A stretch of DNA of 64,000 nucleotides from NCBI GenBank assembly GCA_003216535.1, contig QCIS01000006.1, positions 49,394 through 113,393 on the forward strand, written 5' to 3'. A model generated the notes under the pieces. The model was given only the letters and a program-made list of their open reading frames with translations. It did not search any database and was not told the origin of the DNA. The stretch is from Prochlorococcus sp. AG-402-N08 (GTDB lineage: Bacteria; Cyanobacteriota; Cyanobacteriia; PCC-6307; Cyanobiaceae). Position numbers and translations under genes: made by a program. Position 1 is the first letter of the stretch; each line of letters begins with the position of its first letter. This document shows, piece by piece, positions 37,202 to 46,750 of this stretch.

Positions 37202-37912
37202 ATGGCAGTCGCTCTTGCAGGACAATTAAGAGAAGGGACAAAGAAATCTCACACCATGGCAGAAAATACTGGCTTTGTAGCTTGTTTTTTAAAAGGAGTT
37301 GTTGAAAAAAAATCTTATAGAAAATTAATTAGTGATTTATATTTTGTTTATGAAGCTATGGAAGAAGAAATTAAAAGATTGGTCCATGAGGAACATCCCG
37401 TAATAAAACCAATTGGTTTTGAATCATTATTCAGGAAAGAAACTCTTGAAAATGATCTTAAATTTTATTTTGGTGATAACTGGAAGAATGAAATTAATAT
37501 TTCTCAATCAGCAAAAGAATATGTTGAAAGAATCCATGAGGTTGCAAAAAATTCACCAGAGCTATTGGTTGGGCACCACTACACTCGTTATATAGGAGAT
37601 TTATCCGGAGGGCAAATTTTGAAAAGGATCGCTAGGAAAGCATTAAATTTGCAGGGAAATGATGGTTTAAATTTTTACGAGTTTGAATTAATTGCTGACG
37701 AAAAAAAATTCAAGGAAGAATATTCCCTTACTTTGAATCAACTTCCAATAAATCAAAAGACTGCTGATCAAATTATTGATGAAGCTAATCAAGCTTTTAC
37801 TTACAATATGAAAATGTTTAAGGAACTTGAAGGCAACTTGATTGCTGTTTTAGGAAAGATTGTATTCAATTACATTACAAAAAAAGTTAGGAAAGGAAGC
37901 ACCGAGATTTAG
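37202..37912 (+). CDS. ho1: Heme oxygenase
   Basis: 236-residue soluble enzyme opening heme to biliverdin IX-alpha with ferredoxin electrons. The proximal heme ligand is His17 (KKSHTMAENT); the distal helix carries HHYTRYIGDLSGGQ. First gene of the ho1-pebA-pebB operon: gaps of 6 and 0 bases join it to the two bilin reductases, so heme can be taken to phycoerythrobilin by consecutive gene products. Full length. Confidence 0.96.
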   Translation: MAVALAGQLREGTKKSHTMAENTGFVACFLKGVVEKKSYRKLISDLYFVYEAMEEEIKRLVHEEHPVIKPIGFESLFRKETLENDLKFYFGDNWKNEINISQSAKEYVERIHEVAKNSPELLVGHHYTRYIGDLSGGQILKRIARKALNLQGNDGLNFYEFELIADEKKFKEEYSLTLNQLPINQKTADQIIDEANQAFTYNMKMFKELEGNLIAVLGKIVFNYITKKVRKGSTEI

Positions 37913-37918
37913 TAATTT

Positions 37919-38629
37919 ATGTTTGATTCATTAGTTGATTTCCTTAAAACCAATATTGATGAATTAAATGGTCATGAAGTACAAATATCCAGCGAATTCA
38001 AAGAACATCACAATGAAGACTCCAAATATATTATTAAAAATTGGCATTTTTCATCTCCTGAATATAGAAAGTGGCGAATAACTAGATTAGATGGTGGCAA
38101 AAAACTGCAAGTTTTTAATACGGTCGCATATCCAAATTTTGATAGTGAAGTGCCTATTTTAGGAGCTGATATTTTATGGTTTGAAACTTCTCAAAAGTTG
38201 TTAGCAATACTTGATTATCAACCTTTAATTCAAGAAGACAAGTATCTTGAAAATTATTGTTCAAGTTTAGGTAGTATTAAGAAAAAATATTCTGAATTTG
38301 ATAATAATAAAATGAAGAATATCTATGATTCAAAAAAGTATTTTTCACCATGGGTGATTATATGTAGAGGAAATAAATTAAATCTTGATAGAGATTTAAA
38401 TAACATATTCCATTCATTTGTAAGTAATTATTTGAAAATTTATAAATTGAACCCTGTCAATCAATTTTTGAATGCAGAAGAAATAAAGATTAATCAAATC
38501 AAATATGATAAATACAGTATTGAAAAAGACCCTGCAGATAAATTGTTTAAATCTTTTTTTGGAGAAGAATGGACAAAAAAATTTATTAATAAATTTCTTT
38601 TTACATTAAATAATGAGATTATTTATTGA
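37919..38629 (+). CDS. pebA: 15,16-dihydrobiliverdin:ferredoxin oxidoreductase PebA
   Basis: 236-residue ferredoxin-dependent bilin reductase (FDBR family) reducing biliverdin to 15,16-dihydrobiliverdin. FDBR features: [28 protein letters not shown] with LAILDYQPL after it, [10 protein letters not shown] and the C-terminal [15 protein letters not shown]. It sits between ho1 and pebB in the standard order. A proximal-channelling partnership with PebB is known in the family; here the genes abut exactly. Confidence 0.93.
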   Translation: MFDSLVDFLKTNIDELNGHEVQISSEFKEHHNEDSKYIIKNWHFSSPEYRKWRITRLDGGKKLQVFNTVAYPNFDSEVPILGADILWFETSQKLLAILDYQPLIQEDKYLENYCSSLGSIKKKYSEFDNNKMKNIYDSKKYFSPWVIICRGNKLNLDRDLNNIFHSFVSNYLKIYKLNPVNQFLNAEEIKINQIKYDKYSIEKDPADKLFKSFFGEEWTKKFINKFLFTLNNEIIY

Positions 38630-39391
38630 ATGTTAATAAAAGATACTATTTTTTATAGACCAGAATGGAGATGGCATAATTTTCTAAAATATTTAATTAA
38701 TAATTTATGTAAATATAATTGTTTAGAAAAAATAATACCCTCCGAATATTCTTATAAAGATTCAACTTATGGTTCAAAAAAATTAAAAAAAAATGTGAAT
38801 CTTTTTACTTGGGGTGTAACGCATAAAAAAAGAATTCAATTCGCAAGAGCAGTTTGTATAAATAGTCCAAATTACTCTGTTTTAAATTTTTTAATTATTC
38901 CTAATACTATTTATAACGTACCATTTTTTGGAGTAGATTTTGTTTCTCTACCTAATAGTCATTTATTAGTATTAGATTTTCAACCTTCATTAAAAATACA
39001 AAATCAATATAATAATGAGTTATTAGAAAAACTTATAAAACTCAAAACTCGTTGTCATTCATCACTACCATTAGCTGAAAAAATGTCTGCAGATGTAGCT
39101 AGATTTTTTTCTCCTGGAGTAATCTGGTCAAAATTACCAAAAGAAGAAAGGAGTGATTTTTTAATTGCTAATCAGCTTTATACCTCATTTAAGGAATATC
39201 TTAATTTGTATTTGGAAATTCTTTTCGAAAGTAAGGAAGCCAATATTGAACTGCAAAAAGAATTAATAAACGGTCAAAATAATTATTTGAAATATAGAAG
39301 AGATAACGATCCAGCAAGGCCTATGTTAGGGAGTTTGTTTGGCAAGGAATTTACTGAATCTTTAATTAAAGAAGTTTTATTTACTAATTAA
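38630..39391 (+). CDS. pebB: Phycoerythrobilin:ferredoxin oxidoreductase PebB
   Basis: 253-residue FDBR enzyme converting dihydrobiliverdin to phycoerythrobilin. Seen: [32 protein letters not shown] with [22 protein letters not shown] and [15 protein letters not shown]. The ATG follows the pebA stop with no gap. High-light Prochlorococcus has lost phycobilisomes and keeps at most a minimal phycoerythrin, so the product probably serves a small chromophore need or signalling. Confidence 0.93.
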   Translation: MLIKDTIFYRPEWRWHNFLKYLINNLCKYNCLEKIIPSEYSYKDSTYGSKKLKKNVNLFTWGVTHKKRIQFARAVCINSPNYSVLNFLIIPNTIYNVPFFGVDFVSLPNSHLLVLDFQPSLKIQNQYNNELLEKLIKLKTRCHSSLPLAEKMSADVARFFSPGVIWSKLPKEERSDFLIANQLYTSFKEYLNLYLEILFESKEANIELQKELINGQNNYLKYRRDNDPARPMLGSLFGKEFTESLIKEVLFTN

Positions 39392-39423
39392 AAGTCTTAT
39401 AATGCATTTAAGTTTGAAATCAT

Positions 39424-39897
39424 ATGAAAAAAATTTCTGTTCTTTTTGTATGTTTGGGAAATATTTGTAGGTCTCCTGCCGCAGAAGCTATCTTTATAAG
39501 TCTACTTGAAAAGAAGGAACTAACCGATGGATTTATTGTAGATTCTGCTGGAACTGGGAGCTGGCATATTGGAAAAAAAGCTGACTCTAGGATGAGAATT
39601 GCGGCAGAAAGGAGAGATATAAATATCTTAAGCAGGGCTCGTCAAATTACTACCAAAGATTTTGAGGACTTTAACTATATTCTTGCGATGGATGACTCAA
39701 ATTTTAAAAATATTCAAGATCTTAAAAATAAAACACCTTCAACTGATTTTGCATCAATTAAAAAAATACAGGATTTTAGCTCAGTTTTTAATGAGCAAGA
39801 AGTCCCGGACCCATATTTTGGAGGTGATGAGGGCTTTGATTATGTGCTTGATATTTTAGAAGACTCTGTAAAAGGTTTTTTGGAAAGTATTTCTTGA
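39424..39897 (+). CDS. Low-molecular-weight protein tyrosine phosphatase
   Basis: 157-residue phosphatase. The P-loop is CLGNICRS (Cys10 nucleophile, Arg16) and the general acid Asp is in VPDPYFGG. In bacteria these enzymes often regulate exopolysaccharide kinases or stress proteins. It follows pebB by 32 bases in the same direction and is convergent with panC/cmk (2-base gap). Complete; the target is unknown. Confidence 0.9.
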   Translation: MKKISVLFVCLGNICRSPAAEAIFISLLEKKELTDGFIVDSAGTGSWHIGKKADSRMRIAAERRDINILSRARQITTKDFEDFNYILAMDDSNFKNIQDLKNKTPSTDFASIKKIQDFSSVFNEQEVPDPYFGGDEGFDYVLDILEDSVKGFLESIS

Positions 39898-39899
39898 AT

Positions 39900-41432
39900 T
39901 TATTGGATTTGAGTCTCTTTAGGGATCTTTTCATTATAAAGATCAATAATTTTATTTACTACATCATGAATTGAATATCCATCAGTAATAATTTCAATTG
40001 CGTCATTCGCTTTTATTAGAGGTGAAATTTCTCTATTAGAATCTTCGAAATCTCTTTTCTTTATAAGTTCTTTTAAAGTATGAAGGTCTATTTTTCGTGA
40101 ATCTTTACTATTTTTGTCAGATTTTCTTCTTTTTGCTCTTTCATTGATGCTAGCAGTTAAAAATATCTTAAGTTCTGCATGAGGAAAAACAGTAGTTCCT
40201 ATATCTCTGCCCTCAGCTACAAGTCCGCCTGATTCTCCAATTTTTCTTTGTTCTTTTACTAAGAATTTTCTAACTTCTTTTATTGAGGAAATTTTTGAAA
40301 CGATGGAACTTATCTCTTGCGATCTAATTTCTTCTGTAACGCAGAAGTTATTAATAAAAACATCCTGATGTGAATCTGTATTCGACTTGAAAACAATAGA
40401 TATATCTTTAAGAATATTCTGCAATTTTTTTTCTTTTTTATAATCAATATTTTCTTTTATTAGGAGCCAACTCAATGCCCTATACATTGCTCCAGTATCT
40501 AAATATAAAAGTTGAAGTTTCTTGGCTATTAACTTTGTTACTGTACTTTTACCTGACCCTGCAGGGCCATCAATTGCGATAATGGGCCTTCTTTTCATTA
40601 GAAAAACGTGATCAATTAATCTTGTCTCTCCACATCTTATCGCACCAGCCAGTAACGAAATATTATCCTCAAGTCTCGCTTCTTGAAGGGTATAAGGGTG
40701 TAAATGTTCTAAATATTCAATTGAAATTTTTTTTGTTGATAGCTTTTTAATTATTTCTTTTAAATTGATCTTTTTTTCTAGTTCATAATTATTTTTTGCC
40801 TCTAATAATTCACTTGAAAAAAATCTAATTAACTTTCTTTCGTTTTTTGATAAATATACATTACGTGAACTTAAAGGAATTCCATCAAAATCTCTTTGCG
40901 TAGGAATAGATTTAATTGAAACATTTAATTTATTTGTTAGGACAAGATTTTTTAAAATTAAAAGTTGTTGCCAATCTTTTTCTCCTAAGTAAAGATTTTT
41001 TGGCTTGATGAGATTAAGTAATCTATAAACTACTGTGCAAACGCCATCAAAATGTCCAATTCGATTTAATCCACATAATGCAGAAGATAATTCTATTGGA
41101 GCTTTCAGAAATTTAATATTTCTATCATTCAATGGATATATATCTTCAATACTTGGTATGAAAATGACATCTGCGCCATTTTCAAATGAGATTTTTATAT
41201 CATTCTCAATTGTTTTAGGGTAATTCTCTAAATCTAACTTGTTATCAAATTGAAGTGGATTAATAAAAATACTTACTAAATTAACATTAGAATTGTCATT
41301 CTTTGCTGTTGATAATAGTTTTATATGTCCATTATGAAGATTACCCATTGTTGGAATGAAGTTAATTTCACTATTAATATTTCTCCTCCAATTTTCTATT
41401 TCTTCAGTTTTCCTTATGATTACTTTCTTCAC
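39900..41432 (-). CDS. panC/cmk: Bifunctional pantoate-beta-alanine ligase / cytidylate kinase
   Basis: 510-residue fusion. The N-terminal half is pantothenate synthetase (TMGNLHNGHIKLL, FINPLQFD, LGEKDWQQL), making the CoA precursor pantothenate. From about residue 285 it is CMP kinase (IAIDGPAGSGKST, YLDTGAMYRAL, LVAEGRDIGTTVFP), phosphorylating CMP and dCMP. The fusion is a known cyanobacterial arrangement and both halves look complete. It diverges from purM with 98 bases between. Confidence 0.95.
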   Translation of the reverse strand: MKKVIIRKTEEIENWRRNINSEINFIPTMGNLHNGHIKLLSTAKNDNSNVNLVSIFINPLQFDNKLDLENYPKTIENDIKISFENGADVIFIPSIEDIYPLNDRNIKFLKAPIELSSALCGLNRIGHFDGVCTVVYRLLNLIKPKNLYLGEKDWQQLLILKNLVLTNKLNVSIKSIPTQRDFDGIPLSSRNVYLSKNERKLIRFFSSELLEAKNNYELEKKINLKEIIKKLSTKKISIEYLEHLHPYTLQEARLEDNISLLAGAIRCGETRLIDHVFLMKRRPIIAIDGPAGSGKSTVTKLIAKKLQLLYLDTGAMYRALSWLLIKENIDYKKEKKLQNILKDISIVFKSNTDSHQDVFINNFCVTEEIRSQEISSIVSKISSIKEVRKFLVKEQRKIGESGGLVAEGRDIGTTVFPHAELKIFLTASINERAKRRKSDKNSKDSRKIDLHTLKELIKKRDFEDSNREISPLIKANDAIEIITDGYSIHDVVNKIIDLYNEKIPKETQIQ

Positions 41433-41530
41433 TTTGTTTTTAAAAAATAAATCTATTTGATAAATAATTACTGGACAAAAGCAATCTTAGGAGGAATATC
41501 TATATAGGGAAAGTCTATCATTTTTATTTC

Positions 41531-42574
41531 ATGGATTACAAAACATCAGGTGTTGATATAGAAGCTGGGCGAGAATTTGTTTCCGAAATTAAACAGGCAG
41601 TGGAAGGAACTCATACATCTAATGTGATTGAGGGTATTGGTGGGTTTGGAGGTTTGTTTAGAATTCCTATCGATAGTTTTAAAAAACCAGTTCTTGTTTC
41701 AGGAACTGATGGTGTTGGAACAAAATTAGAATTAGCCCAAAGTAAAAACTTTCACTTTGAGGTTGGTATTGATTTAGTTGCTATGTGCATGAATGATATT
41801 ATTACTAGCGGGGCAAAACCTTTATTTTTTCTTGATTATATTGCTACTGGTAAACTTGATAAGAAACAATTATTGAGGGTTGTTCAGGGCATTTCACATG
41901 GCTGCGGAGAAAATAACTGTTCATTACTAGGTGGAGAAACTGCTGAAATGCCAGGATTTTATTCAAAAAATAAGTACGATCTTGCAGGATTTTGTGTAGG
42001 AATAGTTGATGAGGATAAGCTTATTAATGGTAAAAAAGTATTTGAAAATGACTTGATAATTGCTTTAAAAAGTAATGGAGTGCATAGTAACGGCTTTAGT
42101 TTAGTAAGAAAAATAATTCAAAACAATAATCAAATAGATAAAGAATTTGAACAACTTTATAATTTAAATTTTTATGATGAGTTATTGAAACCTACAAAAA
42201 TTTACAATAATGTGATTAATCAAATGTTATCTGAAAATATAGAAATTAAAGCAATGTCTCATATTACTGGTGGAGGAATTCCAGAGAATTTACCGAGATG
42301 TATGCCTTCTGAATTTATTCCTTATATTGATACCAATTCTTGGGAAATACCTATTTTATTTAAATTCCTAAAAGATAAAGGATCGATTCCTGAAAAAGAT
42401 TTTTGGAATACTTTCAATCTTGGAGTAGGATTTTGTTTAATTATTGATAAACAATTTAAGGACGCGATATTCAATATCTGTAAAGATCATGAAATAGTTA
42501 GTTGGGAGATTGGAAAGATAGTTCAAAAAAATGATTCAACAATTAGTAAATTGTTTCCAGAAATTTTAACTTAA
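41531..42574 (+). CDS. purM: Phosphoribosylformylglycinamidine cyclo-ligase (AIR synthetase)
   Basis: 347-residue purine-pathway enzyme making aminoimidazole ribotide from FGAM and ATP. Marks: VSGTDGVGTKLELA, CMNDIITSGAKPLFFLDYIA, GGETAEMPGFY, GVHSNGFSLVR and ITGGGIPENLPR. Its product AIR is also the substrate of ThiC in this window, so purine and thiamine synthesis share this metabolite. Complete. Confidence 0.95.
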   Translation: MDYKTSGVDIEAGREFVSEIKQAVEGTHTSNVIEGIGGFGGLFRIPIDSFKKPVLVSGTDGVGTKLELAQSKNFHFEVGIDLVAMCMNDIITSGAKPLFFLDYIATGKLDKKQLLRVVQGISHGCGENNCSLLGGETAEMPGFYSKNKYDLAGFCVGIVDEDKLINGKKVFENDLIIALKSNGVHSNGFSLVRKIIQNNNQIDKEFEQLYNLNFYDELLKPTKIYNNVINQMLSENIEIKAMSHITGGGIPENLPRCMPSEFIPYIDTNSWEIPILFKFLKDKGSIPEKDFWNTFNLGVGFCLIIDKQFKDAIFNICKDHEIVSWEIGKIVQKNDSTISKLFPEILT

Positions 42575-42708
42575 ATTTTTTTTCATTTTTTTTAAATGAG
42601 TTTAAAATATTATTTTTTATACCCAAATGAAAAAGTTAGGTGTAATATAGTTAAATTACCGCCGAATTATATCGGAAGTTTAAGTATTAAGATTTAACCT
42701 TTTATTCA

Positions 42709-43353
42709 ATGCCCTCTGCAAATAATCAAAGAATTACACGTAGACGTAGTTCAGCTGGCCCTACACCTCCAAAAAGACCAATAGGTAATAATTTTGAATC
42801 AAGCAGTAGACAGGCTCAAGGACCAAGGCCTACTTTTTTGACACTTAGGGATCATGGGAAAGTTTTTGTAGCTGATTTACCTAATTTGTCAGACGGTCAA
42901 TTAGCGCATATTAGTAAAGAAGCTAATGAAGTTCTGAATAGTTTGGAAAAAAGGCTTAGTGATCTTGAAAATGAGCCTAATGTCAGTAATCCTGAAAACG
43001 ATACCCTGATAAAAGCGTCTACCAAAAGAGATGTAACACTTAGGTTTATTAAATCAATAGAGGAAGAACAAGAACATAGAAAGAATAATCCTGCTTTACG
43101 AGATGCTGCATCTGAATCATTACCGAGAACTTTTCTTGAGGTTGCGAGACATAGATTGCCTGGGGCAACTTTTGATTCACTACTACGAGAGGCTCTTGAA
43201 GCTTGTGCAGTTGATGAGAGTACTGTAGAAAATCAAGTAATTGATGAGCCTAAAGAAACTGTAAAAATCATGGATATACCCTCTTCCAACACAAATGCTT
43301 CACTTGTTGTTAGTATCGACTCAAGTGATGATTCTAAGAATGGCTCTATATGA
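42709..43353 (+). CDS. Conserved hypothetical protein
   Basis: 214 residues. A basic, Pro/Ser-rich disordered N-terminus (RRRSSAGPTPPKRP) precedes a helical, charged middle (SDGQLAHISKEANEVLNSLEKRLSDLENE, likely coiled coil) and an acidic Ser-rich tail. I recognise no domain. The next small gene overlaps its last 14 bases, suggesting translational coupling. Confidence 0.65.
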   Translation: MPSANNQRITRRRSSAGPTPPKRPIGNNFESSSRQAQGPRPTFLTLRDHGKVFVADLPNLSDGQLAHISKEANEVLNSLEKRLSDLENEPNVSNPENDTLIKASTKRDVTLRFIKSIEEEQEHRKNNPALRDAASESLPRTFLEVARHRLPGATFDSLLREALEACAVDESTVENQVIDEPKETVKIMDIPSSNTNASLVVSIDSSDDSKNGSI

Positions 43354-43507
43354 TCCAAAACATGAGTTAATAAATTTTAAGGATCAAAATAATTCAAAAA
43401 TTAATCTTCCTTCAGACAATGATCCTATCTTATGTAATCATTGTAAAAGGACTGCATCAAACGGTATTAGATGTTTAGGAATGTGTGTAGCAGACAATGA
43501 TTACTAA
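43340..43507 (+). CDS. Small protein with Cys-rich (zinc-ribbon-like) C-terminus
   Basis: 55 residues from the ATG at 43340 (MALYDPKHELINF); an upstream start at 43295 would lie deep in the preceding gene. The second half has CNHCKRTASNGIRC then MCVADNDY, that is C-x2-C-x9-C-x4-C, a plausible small zinc site. It overlaps the preceding gene by 14 bases and is probably translated with it. Function unknown. Confidence 0.55.
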   Translation: MALYDPKHELINFKDQNNSKINLPSDNDPILCNHCKRTASNGIRCLGMCVADNDY

Positions 43508-43716
43508 AATAGTTCAAATGTATATAAATAATCTAATGAAATAATTAATAAATCAATTTAATTTTATTAATCAATGAATGTATAAGTTATTATTTACCAA
43601 TAATAAAGAAAAGATTATTTTTCTATATATCAATAAGTAATTGAAAATTTTTACCCTTTCTTTGAAATTGAAGTTCTTGGAAAATTTCATACTTAAATGT
43701 GTAAAAAAATTAAAGA

Positions 43717-43787
43717 AGGCGGCACCCAGATTCGAACTGGGGATAAAGGATTTGCAATCCTCTGCCTTACCACTTGGCCATGCCGCC
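43717..43787 (-). tRNA. tRNA-Cys (anticodon GCA)
   Basis: 71-base cloverleaf on the minus strand. The acceptor GGCGGCA pairs with TGCCGCC, discriminator base T as expected for Cys, anticodon loop TTGCAAA (GCA) on a GAGGA/TCCTT-like stem, and T arm CCCAGTTCGAATCTGGG. It lies opposite to its neighbours. The rest of the 43508-43826 gap (209 bases left, 39 right) is AT-rich and I see nothing else in it. Confidence 0.95.
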
Positions 43788-43826
43788 GAGAAAGATTCGA
43801 TTGATTCTTTTTATGATCTTAACAGT

Positions 43827-45059
43827 ATGGCGTCTCATTCTCTATTGTTTATATGCAATGGCCATGGAGAAGATGTAATCGCATCGGAAATAATAAAAAG
43901 ATTACTAAAAAAAATAAAAAATAAAAATATTGAAGTTTTGCCTTTAGTAGGAAATGGAGATATATTTAATTCCATAAAATCAAAGAATTTTCGTAAAATA
44001 GGATACTTAAAAGAGTTGCCTAGTGGAGGTTTTAGTAATCAAAGTCTGAAGGGATTTTTGCTTGATTTGTTTGCAGGATTTTTAATTGATAATCTAAGAA
44101 ATTTTTTACTTGTAAAACAAAAGTCAAAACATAACTGCAAAATTGTCGCAGTAGGTGATTTCTTGCCGTTACTTTTCGCTTGGAGTTCAGAATGCGAATT
44201 TAGTTTTATTGGGACTCCCAAAAGTGATCATACTTGGAGTAGTGGACCCGGATGGGATTTAAGCGATTTTTATCATAAGTTGAAAGGTTCTGAATGGGAT
44301 CCATGGGAAATGTTTTTAATGAGATCTCCAAGATGTAAAAATTTAATTATGAGAGATAAAATAACAGCTAATAATTTGAATAGAAAAAATATTGATGCAA
44401 AATACTTGGGTAATCCAATGATGGATTTTGTTAATGCGACAAATGTGAAGTTATCAAATATTATTTCTTTGAAAAGAATTATTTTATTAGTTGGAAGTAG
44501 ATACCCTGAAGCTCTTGAAAATCTTAATAATTTTCTTAATTGTTTGCAAGATTTTTATTTATCAAAGGATTTGGTAATACTTTTGCCTTTGAGCATTAAT
44601 GCGAATTTGATTCAAATACAAAGTTATTTAAATAAATATGGTTTTGTAAAACAGAGTAAAGTTAAATTTTTAATTGACGAAGATTCAGTATGGAAAAAGA
44701 AAGATCAATATGTAGTGATTGGAAAAGGTAAATTCAATTTATGGGCCAATATGGCAGAAGTTGGCTTGTCTAATGCAGGAACTGCTACAGAGCAAATTGC
44801 TGGCCTTGGAATTCCATCTCTTTCTCTACCGGGATCTGGACCACAATTTACAAAATCATTTGCAAAAAGGCAATCAAGATTATTGGGAGGTAGTGTTTTA
44901 GTTTGCAAGAATAAAAAAGTTCTTTTGAAACATTTAAGTTTACTTTTGAAAAAAAAAGTTGATAGGTTAGAACAAGCAAAAATTGGAAAAATAAGAATGG
45001 GGGAATCCGGAGCAAGTAAGAAAATCGTAGATTCCATAAACCTCCATTTGTTATCTTAG
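43827..45059 (+). CDS. Lipid-A-disaccharide synthase-related protein
   Basis: 410 residues from the ATG at 43827 (MASHSLLFICNGHGED). The frame is open further upstream, but that part is only the complement of tRNA-Cys. It resembles LpxB-type glycosyltransferases: N-terminal CNGHGEDVIASEI, then FSFIGTPKSDHTW, LGNPMMDF, ILLVGSRYPEAL, and the C-terminal nucleotide-sugar site GLSNAGTATEQIAGLGIPSL. This is the cyanobacterial LpxB-related family, distinct from true LpxB; acceptor and donor are unknown. It may act in outer-membrane glycolipid synthesis. Confidence 0.8.
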   Translation: MASHSLLFICNGHGEDVIASEIIKRLLKKIKNKNIEVLPLVGNGDIFNSIKSKNFRKIGYLKELPSGGFSNQSLKGFLLDLFAGFLIDNLRNFLLVKQKSKHNCKIVAVGDFLPLLFAWSSECEFSFIGTPKSDHTWSSGPGWDLSDFYHKLKGSEWDPWEMFLMRSPRCKNLIMRDKITANNLNRKNIDAKYLGNPMMDFVNATNVKLSNIISLKRIILLVGSRYPEALENLNNFLNCLQDFYLSKDLVILLPLSINANLIQIQSYLNKYGFVKQSKVKFLIDEDSVWKKKDQYVVIGKGKFNLWANMAEVGLSNAGTATEQIAGLGIPSLSLPGSGPQFTKSFAKRQSRLLGGSVLVCKNKKVLLKHLSLLLKKKVDRLEQAKIGKIRMGESGASKKIVDSINLHLLS

Positions 45060-45094
45060 TAAATGTTAATAGCGTATTAATTATTAATTCTTTT

Positions 45095-45361
45095 ATGTAT
45101 CCAATAAATGATCGGCAATATCTAAAAATTTGCTCAGAGATTGCAAAACTTATGAGTATAAGTTTATCTTCTGCTAAGAAGAAAGTAGAAATTCAAATTG
45201 CAAAAGAAGGCTCGAAAACTATTCAAGAAAAAATACAAGTTGCGCAAAATGTCTTAGAAATTTGTGAAAAAAATGATGGAGATAAATTAAGTTCTTCAAG
45301 AATACTTGATAAGCTTATGGAAACTCTTGATGGTGAAGATAATTTTTTAACTGAAGATTGA
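45095..45361 (+). CDS. Conserved small protein, unknown
   Basis: 88-residue helical, charged protein (YLKICSEIAKLMSISLSSAKKKVEIQIAKEG at the start, acidic end LDGEDNFLTED). No membrane segment or metal motif. It looks like one of the short conserved hypotheticals of cyanobacteria. It is convergent with the RNase D-like gene (3-base gap). Confidence 0.65.
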   Translation: MYPINDRQYLKICSEIAKLMSISLSSAKKKVEIQIAKEGSKTIQEKIQVAQNVLEICEKNDGDKLSSSRILDKLMETLDGEDNFLTED

Positions 45362-45364
45362 TTC

Positions 45365-46000
45365 TTAATGTTCAAAAATATTTGAGAATTTTAGTATGTC
45401 TAAATCAGCATGCAAAGAAACTGTTTCGAAACATTTTTGGGCTAATTCATATCTATTCTCTCTTTCTAAAATAACTTTTAATTTATGCATAGCTTCAATT
45501 AAATATCTAACATCATTTGCTGCATAATCTAATTGATCTTTTGTTAAATCTTCGTTGCTCCCCCAATCACTGCTTTGTGAGCTTTTGTCTAATTCTATAC
45601 CTAACAATTCATTAATTAGATCTTTTAAACCGTGTTTATTTGTATAAGTTCTTGCCAACTTACTAGCAATTTTTGTACAAAAAATATTTTTTGTATTAAT
45701 TTCAAGATTGCATTTTAGAGCTGCTACATCAAATCTCGCATAGTGAAAGATTTTAGTAATTTTATCATCTTCAAGAAGTGCTTTTAAATGAGGTGCAGAA
45801 GATCTATTAAGTTCGATTTTTATACAGGATGTTCTTTTAAATTCATTACATATTTGTACTAAACAGAGTCTATCTCTTCCATGAATCAAACCCATTGCTT
45901 CAGTGTCAATAGCTAGATAGGCTGATTTTTTATAAAGACTGTATAAATCTGCTGTTAAATCGCTACAAAGAAGATCAATATGTTTATTTTCAATAGTCAT
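45365..46000 (-). CDS. rnd: RNase D-like 3'-5' exonuclease
   Basis: 211-residue DEDDy-type exonuclease. Exo I is AIDTEAMGL (Asp32, Glu34), Exo II includes FHYARFDVAAL, and Exo III is YAANDVRYLIEAM with the catalytic Tyr and Asp. The HRDC RNA-binding domains of E. coli RNase D are absent, so this is the short cyanobacterial form. It probably trims tRNA or other structured RNA 3' ends. Confidence 0.88.
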   Translation of the reverse strand: MTIENKHIDLLCSDLTADLYSLYKKSAYLAIDTEAMGLIHGRDRLCLVQICNEFKRTSCIKIELNRSSAPHLKALLEDDKITKIFHYARFDVAALKCNLEINTKNIFCTKIASKLARTYTNKHGLKDLINELLGIELDKSSQSSDWGSNEDLTKDQLDYAANDVRYLIEAMHKLKVILERENRYELAQKCFETVSLHADLDILKFSNIFEH

Positions 46001-46085
46001 TTTTAATAAGTATTTAAAGTAATTTAAGATTTAGAATATTACTTAAGATTTTATTTAGTTAAGAATTTTTATCTAATAGAATTAT

Positions 46086-46114
46086 TTTACAGAATAAATC
46101 AAAAAAATTATAAT
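46086..46114 (+). promoter_or_regulatory. Sigma-70 promoter of the CCB-like gene
   Basis: TTTACA (46086-46091), 17-base spacer, TATAAT (46109-46114). This is a near-consensus promoter and the best in the window. The predicted start near 46121 leaves a leader of about 44 bases before the ATG at 46165. Confidence 0.65.
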
Positions 46115-46164
46115 ATGATGAAATTTTAATTTTTGTTATCGAGTTACTAGGAAAAATTAATTTA

Positions 46165-46722
46165 ATGTCCTATTCCTTAAATTCAACATTATTGCTGACA
46201 ATTCTTTTAGCCATAGGATTATTTTTTTTTCTTAGGGCTTCTAGTAAAGATAGAACAACCATAGTTGAGATTTCATCTTCTCAAAAGCCAGTTAAGGTTT
46301 TAAATGGTTTATGTGAATGGCTTAATTTGAGGGGATGGAAGCAAACGGGAGGAGATTTTGAACAAAGAATTTTAATATTTAAGGGACAAGTTGTTTCTAG
46401 TAAATTTTTAGCAATTTTTTTAGGTTTTCTTGGCGGTTTTGGTTCTTGTGCTTTGGGATTAGTAATTATTCAAATATATCCTGAATTAGGATGGTGGCCT
46501 ATTCTTTTAGGATTAATTGGTGGCCCTTTGTCTGGCATTGTTTATTTTAAAAAATCAGCAAGAGAGGAGAAATTTGAATTAAGGTTGATCAGCGAAAATG
46601 AAAATGATTCAACTTTTATGAGATTAAAAGCGCATAGGGATGAATTAATCTCTTTAGAAAATGAACTTGGAGAAAAACTTCAATTGAAAAGTGACGGTTC
46701 TTTATTTAAAACACCTATTTAA
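46165..46722 (+). CDS. Membrane protein, probable cytochrome b6 heme-attachment factor (CCB type)
   Basis: 185 residues: one N-terminal transmembrane helix (LLTILLAIGLFFFLRAS), a soluble stretch (CEWLNLRGWKQTGGDFEQRILIF), two further helices (FLAIFLGFLGGFGSCALGL; WWPILLGLIGGPLSGIV) and a charged C-terminal domain. The pattern resembles cyanobacterial proteins annotated as cofactor assembly of complex C subunit B, which attach heme cn to cytochrome b6. I recall the family but cannot run a search, so the function is tentative. It has a strong promoter of its own. Confidence 0.6.
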   Translation: MSYSLNSTLLLTILLAIGLFFFLRASSKDRTTIVEISSSQKPVKVLNGLCEWLNLRGWKQTGGDFEQRILIFKGQVVSSKFLAIFLGFLGGFGSCALGLVIIQIYPELGWWPILLGLIGGPLSGIVYFKKSAREEKFELRLISENENDSTFMRLKAHRDELISLENELGEKLQLKSDGSLFKTPI

Positions 46723-46750
46723 GATACTTTAAAAAGTTATTCGATAATTT

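Noticed and set aside
43641..43826. Upstream extension of the LpxB-related gene starting at 43641
   Set aside because: This stretch is the complement of tRNA-Cys plus AT-rich spacer. Its translation (KAAPRFELGIKDLQSS-like) is the familiar false peptide produced by reading across a tRNA, so I start the gene at 43827.
44705..45037. 110-codon minus-strand frame
   Set aside because: Antisense to the nucleotide-sugar site of the LpxB-related protein; no support.
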